A stretch of DNA of 64,000 nucleotides, from assembly GCF_003573695.1 (NCBI RefSeq), contig NC_039360.1, forward strand, positions 118,816,336 through 118,880,335, given 5' to 3'. The position numbers were made by a program, and so were the translations under genes. This document shows positions 1 through 11,747 of the stretch, piece by piece (position 1 is the stretch's first letter; each line of letters starts with the position of its first letter). The DNA comes from Papaver somniferum (lineage: Eukaryota > Streptophyta > Magnoliopsida > Ranunculales > Papaveraceae). The notes beneath the pieces are model-generated. The model was not told the DNA's origin and made no database searches. It saw nothing but the letters and a program-made list of their open reading frames with translations.

Positions 1-980
1 TTAATATATAAATGTATTTTTCATGATGATGAAATCATACTCAACCGATTTTAGAACTTAACCAACTTAATTTGCAAACGGGTACGCAAATTTAAGTTCC
101 GGACTTTGGTCATGTACGACAGTTTGCAAACGGGTATGCGTACTGTCGTTCCGACCTAACTCAGGTAAAACCATTCGCATACTAGTATACAAACTTGGTT
201 CCCGGACTTTGACAGTTAAAACCGTTCGCATACTCGTATGAAAACTTGGTTCCCGGACCTGAATCATACCACAACAGTTTGCATACTGGTATGCATATTG
301 TGCTTTATCCATACAATGGTTAATTGTTCTAAACCCCCATTTCAATCATTGAAACATCCTCAAGAAGGCGACAATGGCTGTCTCACACATACCATTAGCT
401 TATAAGTAATTTTCAAGTGATCGAATAATCAATATGAAACATTCCGAGTCGAAATCAAATGATTGTCTCAGACAAATCATGTAAGATGTTTCAAGGCAAT
501 TTTCACATGATCATCTTTTGACTTATTATTTAGTTTCCAACAAATAAATTGTTTCCAACTAAACTTGTCAAAAATAATGATGAACACAGCTAAAGCAAAA
601 AGCCTTCCAACACATATTTCAATAATAGGTAAGCGAGATAAACTCAGCTCGAAATATCAAATGTGTATAATGTAAAGGTTTATATAGATATACGACTTAG
701 TCTCAATAGGAGATAGAATAGAATAGACTTCTGAGTGATAGATAAGGTTTAGTCTCCACATACGTTTTGTTGATGAAGTTCCTCCAAAGTCTCCTCAGTG
801 GATTGTCGTCTTCAATCGATGAACGCCGTGAAGTCTAAAGCTCAACTACACATTCTATCCTAATCCGAGACATAGCTATAAGTAGACTATATATCAAGAC
901 TTATAGTTTTGATCACCTAAACTTGACAAACAAGCTTGAGATAGCAAGACTTGCGAGTTCGACCGAGCAGTGCTCTAACA
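1..980 (-). repeat. Partial LTR, family B (Sirevirus-like Copia), running off the left edge
   Basis: This block is the reverse complement of the first part of the LTRs at 32171-34686 and 43044-45622. It includes the same run of motifs such as TGCATAC-TG-GTATGCA near 290-307. Read on the minus strand it begins at 980 with TGTTAGAGCACTGCTCGG, the best-preserved LTR start in the window. The rest of the LTR lies left of base 1. To the right, 981-1012 is pyrimidine-rich on the plus strand, so it reads as a purine tract on the element strand. That would fit the polypurine tract before a 3' LTR, but no internal coding region follows, so a solo LTR is equally possible. Confidence 0.8.
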
Positions 981-1959
981 GCTTTTCTCTTCGCTCTCTC
1001 TTACCCCCAATCACTCCATACCTCTTTATGTGACTCAACAATCCCTATATATGCATAACAGGACCACTAAATCCCGAAAACATCTTCTTCTTTTTTCTTC
1101 AAAGCAAAGTCACGGGATATTTTCCTCTTTATTCTCACGCTTATGTTCCCCGCTTCATCCAAAACTCTCTCCCAATCTTTCCTAAGATAGAATTCCACCT
1201 CGTAAAGAATATATTCTCTATGTTTCATCAAGTACTTCCAAATATAAAACAAAAAACCTGAACAAATATCATTCTCGGTTTTATCGAGTTATATATGGAA
1301 ACTTTCTTATTTGATGATTTTGTATCACATACTATCCATGTTTAACCGAAACAAGGTTATATCAATCCAATCCAATCATGTGAAAAATCTCTTGACAACT
1401 CGTCCAAAATTCGATCCAAAAGTTCCGCTGTTAAAAAATGAGTTTCCCGCCAAATTTAAACTTCAAGAAAGGAAAAAAAAGGGTGCACCCTATCCGTTTG
1501 TGGGGTGCCAATCACACTTTTTCGGGGTGCTTCTAACATATTTCCACTTTGCCTTTAACGCATCTTCAGGGTGCCTTTAGTACTTTCTCCCCGGGTGGTG
1601 GGGGTGCAAACACCACTTTTTGATCCAATTTCTCCAAAACACCTACAAAAACATAAAATTATCAAATAAGTACAAAATCGAGCACTTACAATAAAGAAAA
1701 TTGAGAATAATATAAAAGAGTAAAGCATTGATCAAGGGGAGAGAAACATATCATGTTATTTAATATTACATACTACGAATTGAATAACATGTATGTTCCA
1801 ATTAAATATATGCTCAACTTACCTTTAGGGGGAGTAAAGTTATTTTATTGTTATTTAAATGCTTCAACATCGACATTTATTTTTAATTTTTTGCAGGACT
1901 TTGTGAGGTTGAAGCTTGAGCAAGCGTATGAAGATATAGTTAACAGATTGTTATGCAAT
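981..1959. other. Unassigned sequence between two LTRs
   Basis: No gene is supported here. Small ORFs at 1067-1252 (minus), 1311-1580 (plus) and 1753-2028 (plus) have no recognisable domain and composition like spacer. 1480-1610 repeats the phrase 'gggtgc' several times in a GC-rich patch. The last bases before 1960 (GCAAT) are the probable target-site copy of the family-A LTR that follows. Confidence 0.5.
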
Positions 1960-2739
1960 TGTTTTGGGGTAAAAACTGATTCTGCTAGAAATGGTAAATT
2001 TGGGTGTGCCTCCGAGAAACGAATCTAAACCCTAAACAAATGCACTGCACGGGAGTACTTTAGATTCGAGAGATCAATCTGTACAATTATGGCATAAACC
2101 AAGAAATGGTCATTGCAGTCTTGCTTCGGTCACAAAATGAAGGAGAAGGGTTGATCTTAGGGAGGGAAGCGAAGAAGGTGTTGAGATCAGAATGGTTAAC
2201 TCTGAAGGTGTGGCTGTTTATGACTTGTATCAGAACGTGGAACTTGCTTGCGGAATGTAAGTTATAAGTTCTTGGTGTTTTCTGGATACATGTGTTGATA
2301 ACACTTGTTGTTTGAAAATAGATTAAGAACCTATTTATACAAGTCAATGTTTGAACGCTCCCTGACCTCATAGGAAATGGAAGTAGTTGCGTGATGGAGA
2401 AGTGGGATCATGCAAAATATTGAAAACCACGTCCCTACTATGAGGGGAACACTGGTTGGTTTACACACACTACTTCTCTGTTGCCACTAACTGTCCGCCT
2501 TTCCTGACACTTTCTTATAATGGGCGTGTTGCACGCCGCACGCTGTAAACCGCCAAACCAATACCCTGATGAACATCCCCCAGTTTGTGACATGTTTGAT
2601 GTCTTGAGTATTTTGTGGAAAAATATGCAGCAGGATGCTGAGTGAGTCTTACTTGCAAGACCTAATTATTTTGACCAATCACGCGTAAGCTATGCGGCGG
2701 GCAGTCATATGTAACAGGTCAAATCATGAGACTTGCCGT

Positions 2740-5294
2740 TGTTTATGGGTGAAAACTGTTTCTACTGATTTTGATAAATTTGGGTGTGTGGATGAGAAAC
2801 GATCTAAACCCTAAACAAATGCACTGCACGGGAGTGCTTTTGATTCGAGAGATCAATCTATACAATTCTGGCCTAAACCAAGAAATGGCCGTTCCAGACT
2901 TGCTTCGGTCACAAAGTGAATGAGATGAGGTTGATCTTAGGGAGCGAAGCGAAGAAGGTGTTGAGATTGTGAAGGCGTTGGTTGTTTATGACTTGTATCA
3001 GATAGATGAACTAGCTTGCACAATGAAAGCAATCAGTTCGGGTGTTTTATGGATACTGTGACAACACTTGTTTTTTTTTTCTGTGTCTGTGAAAATAGGT
3101 GAAGGACCTATTTATACAAGTCATTGAGCGCAAACCTTCATCTCGTAGGAAGTGGAGGAAGTTGATTGATGGAGTAGTGGGGTCGTGTAGGTGGTTACAC
3201 GATCACGTCTTGGCCAACTTACCTCATCACCTTAATCGTCCATGCCTCCTGACACGTTCTTGTAAATGGGCGCGTTGCACGCCGCACGTTGTAAACCTCA
3301 GACCAATACCCTAGTAAGTATCCCCCAGTTTGTGACATGCTTGATGTCTCGAATGAGTGGATCGTGGGACTCACAGGAAGTAGCATACGGTGTTAGGTTA
3401 AATAATTGAGTTATTTAAGAAATCGATATTCATGAAATATCGTGTATACTTTATGTATGTAATGCATCGAATACAATCAATATGTATGAAGCATCGCTGT
3501 TTTAAATCTTAACGGAGTAAGTCGCGGATTAAGCGTCTTAAAATAGCTGCATGCCCAATCATCTTCGAGTGATCGTTTGAAGGCTGCATGGGCGGGTCAT
3601 CCCTTGACCGATCACTCCTATGGTAGAGTGAAGGACGGTGATCACCATGGTGCCTCATTGGCCGTTTAACTATTAGCCTAGGTTGTCTGACCAAGCTGGC
3701 AAAGTTGGATGGACGAGATTATCTGAGGCACACGTTTGCGACCGTTGATGGATTTTAGGGTTTTAAAGAGGTGCGCAAGCATCACTCTTTGGCTTGACTG
3801 AAATCAAGCATGGACAAAGCTTCTGGTGGGACCCACCGGGCATGCGTGTAGGCGGCTTGCCGGTGTACAAGTCCATGCCACTCTGCCTCGCGAAGTGCAA
3901 TCTAGGCCACTCAAGTCGACTGGAAAAGATGAGTGGTCGTGATCGATTTGCGATAGAAATCCTTTGTCGCAAAGGATTTGGGAAGTGCGTGACATGCCTC
4001 CTTTGGGCGTGCGTTTCGAGGCGCTCGGCTATGGTTGGCCTAGGCCGATCGGTCACACGCATAGGTGGGACCATGGTGATTATGTTGATACTCTTGGTAC
4101 CTCTTAAGTCTACATCTACACCCTCCGTTTAGGCTGGCGAAGATGGATGGACGCGATCAAACTGCGACAGTTATGCAGCGCCGCAAACCCTAATTAGGGT
4201 TTAAAACGGTCACGCACGCGTGACTTTGGCCAATCGGTATGGCAAGCTATGTTTCTCCTTTGGAGAGGTCGATTGTGTGGGGCCCATGTTGGGCTGACGG
4301 TGAACGTATATGCACCTCCCTGATGGTCCTAGGCGCGATCTAAGCCATCCAAACATGCTGGCGAAGTTGGATGGTTGTGATCGATTTAAGACGCTAGTGG
4401 AATTTCCGTGACCCTTGAAAAGCATCACACTCATCATGGTTCGGGAAAACGTTCACGGCTCTATGACCATGCCGTGAGCAAGCCGATAGGGTAGGTGAGG
4501 AGTGGGCCTGCTAATGTGTACATTAGCGCTTCACTGATCAATCGCGGGACGATCCAAGCCGTCCAACTAGGCTGGCGAAGTTGGACGGTCGCGATGACTT
4601 TGAGACTGTTTTGGACAACCTTTGATCGTTCGAGCCTTTCCCAAAGCAACACGACCACCTTTCTTTGGGAAGATGTTTGACAGGCGTTTGGGAGTGTAGT
4701 GTGGTGTTCGACCGGCTAGGGAAAAAGCGAGCCCGCCGGTGGTCATCACAGTGATCGCCTGCTCCTCCTAGGGTTCGTCTAGGCTAGTTAAATTATGCGG
4801 CCAACTTGCGTGGTCGTGATCGTTTTCTGAGACTGACATGGACAGTCCAGATTTCACTTAGGGAATTAAACATGCTCGATCGGGATAATATAAGCGCACC
4901 GACACAGGGTTCTCTATGGTTAGAGAATGGTATGGCCTGCAGGTATTTCATGCATACCTCACTATTGACACTTGGAGATTCGTGTTACTCTGCTGAGAGT
5001 AAACACTCAATCGTCATGCCGCACTAATAATGAGAGTCCTGCTGAGAACAACACAGAAAATACAAGGCAACTCATGCATTAATTAATAATGCTATAAATA
5101 TACAGAATATTTGGGAGTGTTGCTACATGCACTATTCTGAGTGAATTTTGTATATCTATTGAATTACTTCAAATAAATAGAACGAGAGGATTTCTGCGCT
5201 CATCGTTTGCCAAATGGCCTTACCCTTTGCAGGATGTCGACACACTAAATCTGGTTTTACGATTTTATCCCTAAATTAAAATCCACCATCAATA
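2740..5294 (-). mobile_element. Nested solo LTR of family A, inserted in a family-A LTR
   Basis: The left edge at 2740 reads TGTTTATGGG and the right edge at 5294 ends CCACCATCAATA, where the usual CA has become TA. The flanks GCCGT (2735-2739) and GCCGT (5295-5299) are identical, giving an exact 5-bp target-site duplication. Sequence on either side is the outer family-A LTR, which resumes after 5299. Length is 2555 bp. A minus-strand TATA box lies at 3109-3116. ORFs inside (for example around 3763-4132) sit on both strands of the same GC-rich stretch and show no domain, so they are not genes. Confidence 0.88.
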
Positions 5295-7055
5295 GCCGTA
5301 AAAAATAGCATGCAATGCTCTTAAGTTGAAATAAATAAGTTATTCATGAAATCGATATTTATTGAATATCGCTTGTAATCGATGCATATAAAGCATCACT
5401 TTTAAGCAAGCAGCTCAAAATAATAGATGCTCATAAAACATCGTTGTATAGAGCCCGTCTTGGTTGGTGGCGGAAACTAATGTCTTAAAAGGAGCGCGGC
5501 CATCCATCTTCAAGCAGCTTCCAGGAACCGCTTAGGCAAGCAGAGGGCATGTCGATCGGCTCTCATGGAAGAGTGGCGGCCGGCGAGCACGATAACATCT
5601 TATTGGTCGCCCCTAATAAAGTATAATCCGGTCAATTTGGCTAGCCAAGTTGGATGGCTGAGATGCTTTGCGGCAGTGGTATACTGCCGTTGATTCGATT
5701 CAAGGCTTTCAAAGTCGCGTGACTGATGCACTTTGGCTGATCGATTTGTGGCATTGCTGGCATATTTGAAGGAATGAAATTGGTCGGAGTATTGCCTTGC
5801 CAGTTGCTTGAAATCAAAACTTGGTCGGTCGATTCGGCTAGCGAAGTTGGACGGCCGAGATTTCCTTGCGGCAGTTATGTACTGCCGTTGGTCGACTTTG
5901 AGGTTTTGAAGCCGTGTGACCAAACTACGTTGAGCTAACGGTTTGAGGCGTTAGCTGCAGGATGGGGTCAATTCGATTGGCCAGGGCTGAAGGCGAGTCG
6001 TCGGTGAGCGTATTGGCACTTCATTGGCCGACTAAAATTGGATCTGGGCCGGTCGGTTTGGCTATCCAAGTTGGACGGCCGAGATCGTTTTGCGACAGTA
6101 ATGTGTTGCTGCTAACCTAAATTAGGTTTTAAAAGCCGCGCAACCAACCTTATTTGAGCAATCGGTTTGAGGCTCTGTTTGCAGGTTGGGAGGGCTCCGA
6201 TTGGCCGAAGTATTAGCGGGCCTACCAGTGTATATGATGGCGCTTGTCCCGTCGCGTCAGGAGGTGGCCAAGCTTGACCAATCAGGCGGCCAAAACATGT
6301 GATCATTTTAAGATTGACATGGACAACCTATATTCGATTCCTTAAGGAATTAGGTGTGTCGACCAACCAACTTTCAACTTTAATTAAAATTTTATGCCCG
6401 CTTTTGGAGCTATTTGATTGGTCGATTGGAAAGAGGGTCCGACATGCAGTAATATAGGGCGTGGCCAGTCAGCCATGGGCCGCGCCTGCTAGGGCAAACC
6501 GGCCGGCTAAGTGGCATGGCCGCTCCTCCTTTTGCTGCTGCCTTTGTTTGCCGCAGTTTGTCTTTATTTCTTGTTTTCCAATTGTTTAATAGTATCTTGC
6601 TCCTACTAGCTCCATGATGGATCAATTTCCTAGTTTGCCTAGGTTTAGTTTCGACCAATGGGGTTCGAGATACTGCGCAGGCCGCAAAAGGACCTAATTT
6701 TTTTAAAATAAAATTAGGTTAGGAAGATTGAAGTTTGTGAGCTGACAAAAAATCAATCAACTTTGGTGAATTTTGCGCATTGATACAAAAATCACTAATT
6801 TTATCTCAGAGGGCAGCATAACTTTGCGTGCCTCTGATTGAGTACTTATGCGCACATCTTAATCCTGACACTTCGGGAAATTCATGCTACTCAGCTGCGA
6901 GCGAACATTAATTGTCATGTCATGTCAATATTAAGAGTTCGGTTGGGGAACATGGCATATAATAAATACTCGACATGCCATGCATTAGTGAGTAATGCTA
7001 GTGGAAGATAAAATTTATAAAATATTTGGGATTGTTGCTGCGCGCACCATTCTGG

Positions 7056-7061
<6 letters not shown>

Positions 7062-7092
<31 letters not shown>
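7062..7092. repeat. (TA)n microsatellite inside the outer family-A LTR
   Basis: About 31 bases of pure alternating TA. It lies in the part of the LTR that corresponds to U3 on the element strand and is absent from the equivalent place in the other copies, so it expanded after insertion. Confidence 0.95.
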
Positions 7093-7095
<3 letters not shown>

Positions 7096-7240
7096 AATAT
7101 ACTGAATTGCTCAATACATATGTAAGTAAAGAGGCATGGGCACTCATTACTTTTAAATGGCTTTGTTTCTTTGCATAACGACGGCACATTAAATACAGGG
7201 TCTTACAATTTTAGTCCTGAACTAAAATCCACCATCAACA

Positions 7241-8763
7241 ACAATGTAATATCTGTCTTTTAGTTATTGTACTCTCCCTATGCAAAAATTTTGGTATTAA
7301 AATTCATTAAGGTGGAAATTATTAAAGCATCGCTTGGTTGAACCCGCTAAGCGTTGTCATGTTAAGTTTTGTTTTCATATTTTAGTTCCAAATATCGAAG
7401 CTACTCGATTTAATTACTAGAGTAAACTTCATTAGGTTAGACTAGGAACAAAAGAAATGTTGAGGCTCTCTTGTTTTACTCCGAAGAACTTGAAGACGTA
7501 TAGACATCAACAAACACATTATCCTTCCGTTCAAGGTTAGCAACACAGACTTGACTTGTTCCACTTCTATCTACGTTTCTTTCAAGTCGTTTAGATATAA
7601 AATATAATATACAAAGTTTATTTACATGTCTCTAATATTGGTGGATCGATCATTTTATTATGATCAAATTGTCTAGTATATGGGGTCATGAAGTATGGTT
7701 TATCTACCGGGCTTCGTAGATTCAACATAACATTATTAGGTACTTCATTATTATTTAGTGTGTTGAACTTTCAGATTGATTCCGTACCTAGAAAATTATG
7801 TTCTCATAGTTCAAGGACGTAGACATGCGAAACGTGGTTTGTAGTTGAAAAATAGTCAAAAGATCTTATTCTCGGACTGATCACTTAAAACAAGGATCTT
7901 TACTAATACTGATCCTAAGGATCTCTAGTAAGACGGATCCCTTAGTAAGGATCTCTACAAAGACTACCCCATGGATCTCTACTAGAACCGTCCCATGGAT
8001 CTCTAGTAGAACCGATCTTAGTTTATCCAAGTCTGCATTTTCGTTTTGTCTATTACTTTAGGGTTTGCTTGGGTAGTGAAGATGAGGTAATATTAAAAGA
8101 TGTCGAGATAATATATTAGAACATGTACTAAAATATTATTACTTAAGGTTCAAGTCTTTTCCTTGATACTCAGGGAGAGATCCCATAACCAAAATACTCT
8201 AAATATCTTTTAGATATTCGAAATTATATGTTTTTTGTATCCCAAAGGATAAGCGTATCACTTGTAACTATTTAGTGAAGTATATGTTGTATACTAGCTA
8301 ATATTGGTTGTCATCCAAGAGAGATTTCGGGAAATATGTTACAAGTTGGAAAAGAGCAAAATGAAAAAAATATATATTTATTGCATATCTTTAGGATTTT
8401 CGGATTTGGTAATTCCTTGTTGTCCAAACATACCTTGGACATTATAAATAGTAAATCTTGTATTCTTACAAACTCATTCCTTTGAAGTGCTACTTAACCG
8501 TTGTTGTGAGAAGCCCACTATTAGTATTCTCGTAATATTGGTCGGAGAGGAGAGTATCCTGATTAGGTGAAATCTCTTACGTACCCTTCGTGATGGGATA
8601 CTAGCATACATCTTAGACTGCCATGACATGTAACCTAAATTTGATGAATACTCTCATATGTTTTTTTGCGCGTTGAAATTTTTATAAAAGAAAGTCTTAA
8701 AGCATCTCTAAAGGAACATATTCAATTTCCATTTATTAGGCCACATAAGGTTTAATTAGTTTG
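7241..8763. other. AT-rich spacer without a supported gene
   Basis: No ORF with a recognisable domain and no structural RNA was seen. The only structure is a short degenerate tandem repeat at 7893-8020. The sequence may be old transposon remains, but no ends or duplications could be found. Confidence 0.5.
7893..8020. repeat. Degenerate short tandem repeat (GGATCT core)
   Basis: The core GGATCTCTAGTA and variants recur about five times with spacings of roughly 24-30 bases, each followed by a diverged 'gaaccgat' type half. No function is apparent. Confidence 0.75.
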
Positions 8764-8765
8764 TA

Positions 8766-9004
8766 CTCCCTCCGTCCTATTTTACTTGCCTAAATTGTGT
8801 TTTCTTTAGCAAAATTGTTCCAAAAAATTGGTATATTTCCCATTAAAATTTTCTTATTATCAAGAAAGAAACAAAAACTAGGATATGAAAACTAGTATAT
8901 TAAACAAACAATTTGGAAGATCGATGGTGTATGTGGAAGTAATTTGAATTTCTTTCAAGTTTTTGCAAAATCCAATTTAGGCAATTAAAATAGGACGGAG
9001 GGAG
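8766..9004. mobile_element. Stowaway-type MITE (Tc1/mariner group)
   Basis: The element starts CTCCCTCCGTCC at 8766 and ends with the inverse, GGACGGAGGGAG, at 9004. The inverted match continues well inward (TATTTTACTTGCC-like on the left, its complement on the right). TA dinucleotides flank both ends (8764-8765 and 9005-9006), the expected target duplication. At 239 bp with no ORF it fits the Stowaway family, which plant mariner-like transposases mobilise in trans. Confidence 0.93.
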
Positions 9005-9006
9005 TA

Positions 9007-10470
9007 ATAAAAATCCTTCTCCAATGCGAGCGTGAGGATCAAATCTAAATGCGAGGTATGCAACGCTTATTTATACATCCTTTAAGTCATCCTTTAGTTT
9101 ATGAGGTTCTTTTATAGGATGTAAACGTTATTGTCACGAAAATCTAGAGTTATTAATAGAAAGATAAAATATCTTATTTTAAACCAGTGGTTTTTAATTT
9201 TTTCCTACTAATAAAATAAGTTTATGGTTGGAGATGTTTTTCTTTAACCTCATTAATTTGAGGAGAATTTGATATCACATGCGTAAAATAATATTTACAC
9301 ATAAGATGTGCTCCAAATTACAATCGAAGATGCTCTTAAGATAGGTAGAATTCCAAGTTCTAAATTCATGCCACCTAATCTTTTGGAATCAATCATGAAA
9401 CAACAAGCCTAGTGGTTTGATACTTCAAATTCCATGCCACCATGATAGGCCAAGAAATCAAAGGTTTTCCTTTATATTTTAAGTGGGGCTAAAATAAGTC
9501 CAAAAGTAGGCTTAAGCCAGTTATAATTTTTTCTCGCAAGCCCAGTTATATGCCCCTCCCGCGTAACGATCTAAATTCTAAACCTATAGTGGAGTAAGGG
9601 GGACATGTTGCACAGTGTGTTTATGTCCTCAATCATTCATTCAAAAAAGAAAAGAAAGATGATCGTAAGACATGGCGCATCTCTGCTTTTGCACTAAAGG
9701 GAACTTAGAACCACCGAAGAAGAGGAGGAAGAAGAGCACAGAGTAGCGGGGAATCAGAAGAATATTAATAATGATTAAAACCAAAAGCAAAATAGGATAC
9801 CGGTTCCTCTACTGCTACCCCTTCTTTCTGCATCCCTTTGAATACTTAATTGTAAGGATTCATGCCCATGGAATCTGCCCTATCAGAACACTATCCCAAA
9901 TGTTATTATATCGGTCTAGGGTTTCTAACACTACACTTCAAATTTGTTTCTTACCTAGAAATTCACTGCTAATCTGCTAGACCAGGCGTTAGATTAAACA
10001 ACAACAAAAAAAAAAGCTCCGGTACTTCGATTAATGGGCTCATCAATCACGCTTACACTAGAACTAAAATTTAATTAAATTATCAGCAACGGACACTTTA
10101 AAGTTAAAACTCTACACGGTTAATCTGGTTTAGACAAATGTTTAGGTCCACTCCCTCATCCAAAAGACATTAAAACAAGAACTGGCATATCAAATTGGAT
10201 CCACCAATTGCATTAGCATATACCCCCGCAAGTTGCACATGCTGGCTACAGAAAATTATGAGAACTGCTTTCAAGTCCCGGCATGTATAGTCAAAATCTA
10301 ATCAGGGTTAAATACAATCCATAGTCACCGAGCCCACTCTTGCAATCACAAAACCCCAAAACTTATCCATATCCGTTTGCACACACGAGTAAACTTTGTA
10401 CGACCATGATTCAAAACAAGAGAAAGTTAAAGACCTTGATCCAAATCGCGACACACGTTATTCTTCCTAA
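9007..10470. other. Intergenic region upstream of the cyclophilin gene
   Basis: No confident gene. A small ORF at 9672-9746 (plus) encodes 24 residues ending in a basic run, PPKKRRKK, and could be a first exon or chance. ORFs at 9771-9980 and 10340-10606 lack domains, and the latter overlaps the cyclophilin start in another frame. The final part serves as distal promoter of the cyclophilin. Confidence 0.5.
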
Positions 10471-10474
10471 ATTC

Positions 10475-10483
10475 TTATATAAC
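10475..10483 (+). promoter_or_regulatory. TATA box of the cyclophilin gene
   Basis: TTATATAAC lies about 95 bases before the start codon. Transcription would begin about 30 bases downstream, near 10510, giving a leader of roughly 65 bases that is pyrimidine-rich with repeated 'cactac' steps, as is usual for highly expressed plant housekeeping genes. Confidence 0.7.
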
Positions 10484-10575
10484 GGGCATCAGAACCTCAC
10501 TACATTCACTCACTACCTACTACTGATCACTACTCACTGCATTTTAGCAATCCCTTCATTTTACTTTGAAAGAAA

Positions 10576-11094
10576 ATGTCGAACCCTAAGGTTTACTTCG
10601 ACATGACAGTCGGTGGAAAGCCTGGTGGACGCATCGTAATGGAGCTTTTTGCCGATGTTGTTCCTCGTACCGCTGAGAACTTCAGAGCTCTTTGTACCGG
10701 AGAAAAAGGGAAGGGGAAATGTGGAAAACCTCTACACTACAAAGGATCTGGTTTCCACAGAGTGATTCCTGAGTTCATGTGCCAAGGAGGTGATTTCACT
10801 GCTGGAAATGGTACCGGCGGAGAATCGATCTACGGTGCCAAGTTTGCTGATGAAAACTTCGTGAAGAAACACACTGGAGCTGGGATCTTATCCATGGCAA
10901 ACTCTGGACCTGGGACCAATGGATCTCAGTTCTTTATCTGTACTGATAAGACTGAATGGCTTGATGGGAAACATGTAGTTTTTGGTCAAGTTGTGGAAGG
11001 TATGGATGTTGTTAGAGCTATTGAGAAAGTTGGATCTCAGAGTGGTAAGTGTAAGGTTCCTGTTGTTGTTGCTGACTGCGGCCAAATTTGTTAG
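10576..11094 (+). CDS. CYP18: Cytosolic cyclophilin-type peptidyl-prolyl cis-trans isomerase
   Basis: A 172-residue single-domain cyclophilin without signal peptide or membrane segment, so probably cytosolic. The family catalyses cis-trans isomerisation of Xaa-Pro bonds during protein folding and binds cyclosporin A. All residues equivalent to the human CypA active site are present: R62, F67, M68, Q70, A108, F120, W128, L129 and H133. The seven-residue plant insertion (GKGKCGKPL, around residues 45-53) is present, as are the conserved plant cysteines C40 and C168. The start context AAAATGTC has A at -3, and the leader contains a TATA box at a suitable distance. The gene has no intron, as is normal for plant cyclophilins of this class, so lack of introns does not imply a retrocopy. 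It is intact in a block of transposons. The nearest is the chromovirus LTR at 11411, about 170 bases past the likely poly(A) signal. Confidence 0.98.
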   Translation: MSNPKVYFDMTVGGKPGGRIVMELFADVVPRTAENFRALCTGEKGKGKCGKPLHYKGSGFHRVIPEFMCQGGDFTAGNGTGGESIYGAKFADENFVKKHTGAGILSMANSGPGTNGSQFFICTDKTEWLDGKHVVFGQVVEGMDVVRAIEKVGSQSGKCKVPVVVADCGQIC

Positions 11095-11237
11095 ATCGGG
11101 GAAATTCTCACTCAACCTCATTAATTCCCCTAATTAAATCTATGGTCTCTTCTTTTTCATGTTTGTCTTTATCTCCCTAATGCTATTGTAATGAAGTTGA
11201 AAATGGGAAGAAGGACTACTACTATTCATCATCTTTT

Positions 11238-11243
11238 AATAAA
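11238..11243 (+). terminator. Likely poly(A) signal of the cyclophilin gene
   Basis: AATAAA about 145 bases after the stop codon, following a T-rich stretch. Plant poly(A) signals are loose, so the site could differ, for example the AATGAAG near 11188. Confidence 0.5.
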
Positions 11244-11410
11244 TCAGGGGTTTAAGTACGTAACTGGGTTTTAATTATGAAACTCGTGTGTTTGAGTTAC
11301 TTATTTTGATCTTCCGTTCTCCTATATGGACGGTTACTATAATATTACATTACAAATGTTTGCAACAATTTTCATGGTGTTTTTTGTTTGTTAAGTTTGT
11401 TCAATGACTA

Positions 11411-11718
11411 TGTCAAGAAAGTGCTTGATCTTGACGGGACTATGAGAGTGCACGGAGTAACGGGGAAGGATACATCAAGCTTAGACACATCTACGCACAA
11501 CCGAGCCCAGCCTCAGATTCAATTTTCTATTTCTTGAACTCTCTCTTCTACTATCATTCAGTCTTAAATACTGAAGGGTGCCCTACACGTGTGTGCATCT
11601 CACACGATAGTAATTTCAAATTAAAGAAGATAACGGTAAAACAGAAATTGGTTAAAAGATTGCTAAGGATTAAGACAGGCAATCGAGACTAAGGGCAGCC
11701 CAACTTGGGGATGTGACA
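11411..11718 (-). repeat. 3' LTR of chromovirus D
   Basis: 308 bp, about 30 bp shorter than its partner because the partner has extra bases around 17808-17845 that include an 'aacctagctt' segment. Several point differences separate the pair, so this is an older insertion than family C. Confidence 0.93.
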
Positions 11719-11738
11719 ATACCCTCCTCTTCAGAAAA
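11719..11738 (-). promoter_or_regulatory. Polypurine tract of chromovirus D
   Basis: On the element strand the bases just before the 3' LTR read GAAGAGGAGGGTAT. This is where plus-strand DNA synthesis is primed in LTR retrotransposons. Confidence 0.75.
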
Positions 11739-11747
11739 TCTTTGTCC

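Larger units (their letters stand above)
1960..7240 (-). mobile_element. Solo LTR of family A (outer copy), split by a second family-A LTR
   Basis: The plus-strand left edge at 1960 (TGTTTTGGGG) and right edge at 7240 (ends CCATCAACA) match the two edges of the other family-A LTRs (21334-23581, 26728-30707, 35765-38179). Flanks are GCAAT on the left and ACAAT on the right, a 5-bp target duplication with one mismatch. Without the nested copy and its duplicated target the LTR is about 2.7 kb. The sense strand is taken as minus because the minus-strand end TGTTGATGGTGG leads through about 2 kb to a TATA box (minus strand, 2332-2339), giving a normal U3-R-U5 order. No internal region is attached, so this is a solo LTR. 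No coding capacity is seen. Confidence 0.8.

Noticed and set aside
3763..4132. Overlapping ORFs of 103 and 112 residues on opposite strands
   Set aside because: They lie in a GC-rich part of a solo LTR, have no domain, and are not kept open in the other family-A LTRs.
1960..7240. Plus-strand orientation for the family-A LTRs with U3 at the left
   Set aside because: The canonical TATAAATA and the U3-R-U5 proportions fit only the other direction, and the primer site and array position of the complete element agree with minus.
10340..10606. 88-residue ORF overlapping the cyclophilin start
   Set aside because: It is in another frame, overlaps the TATA box and leader of the cyclophilin, and has no domain.
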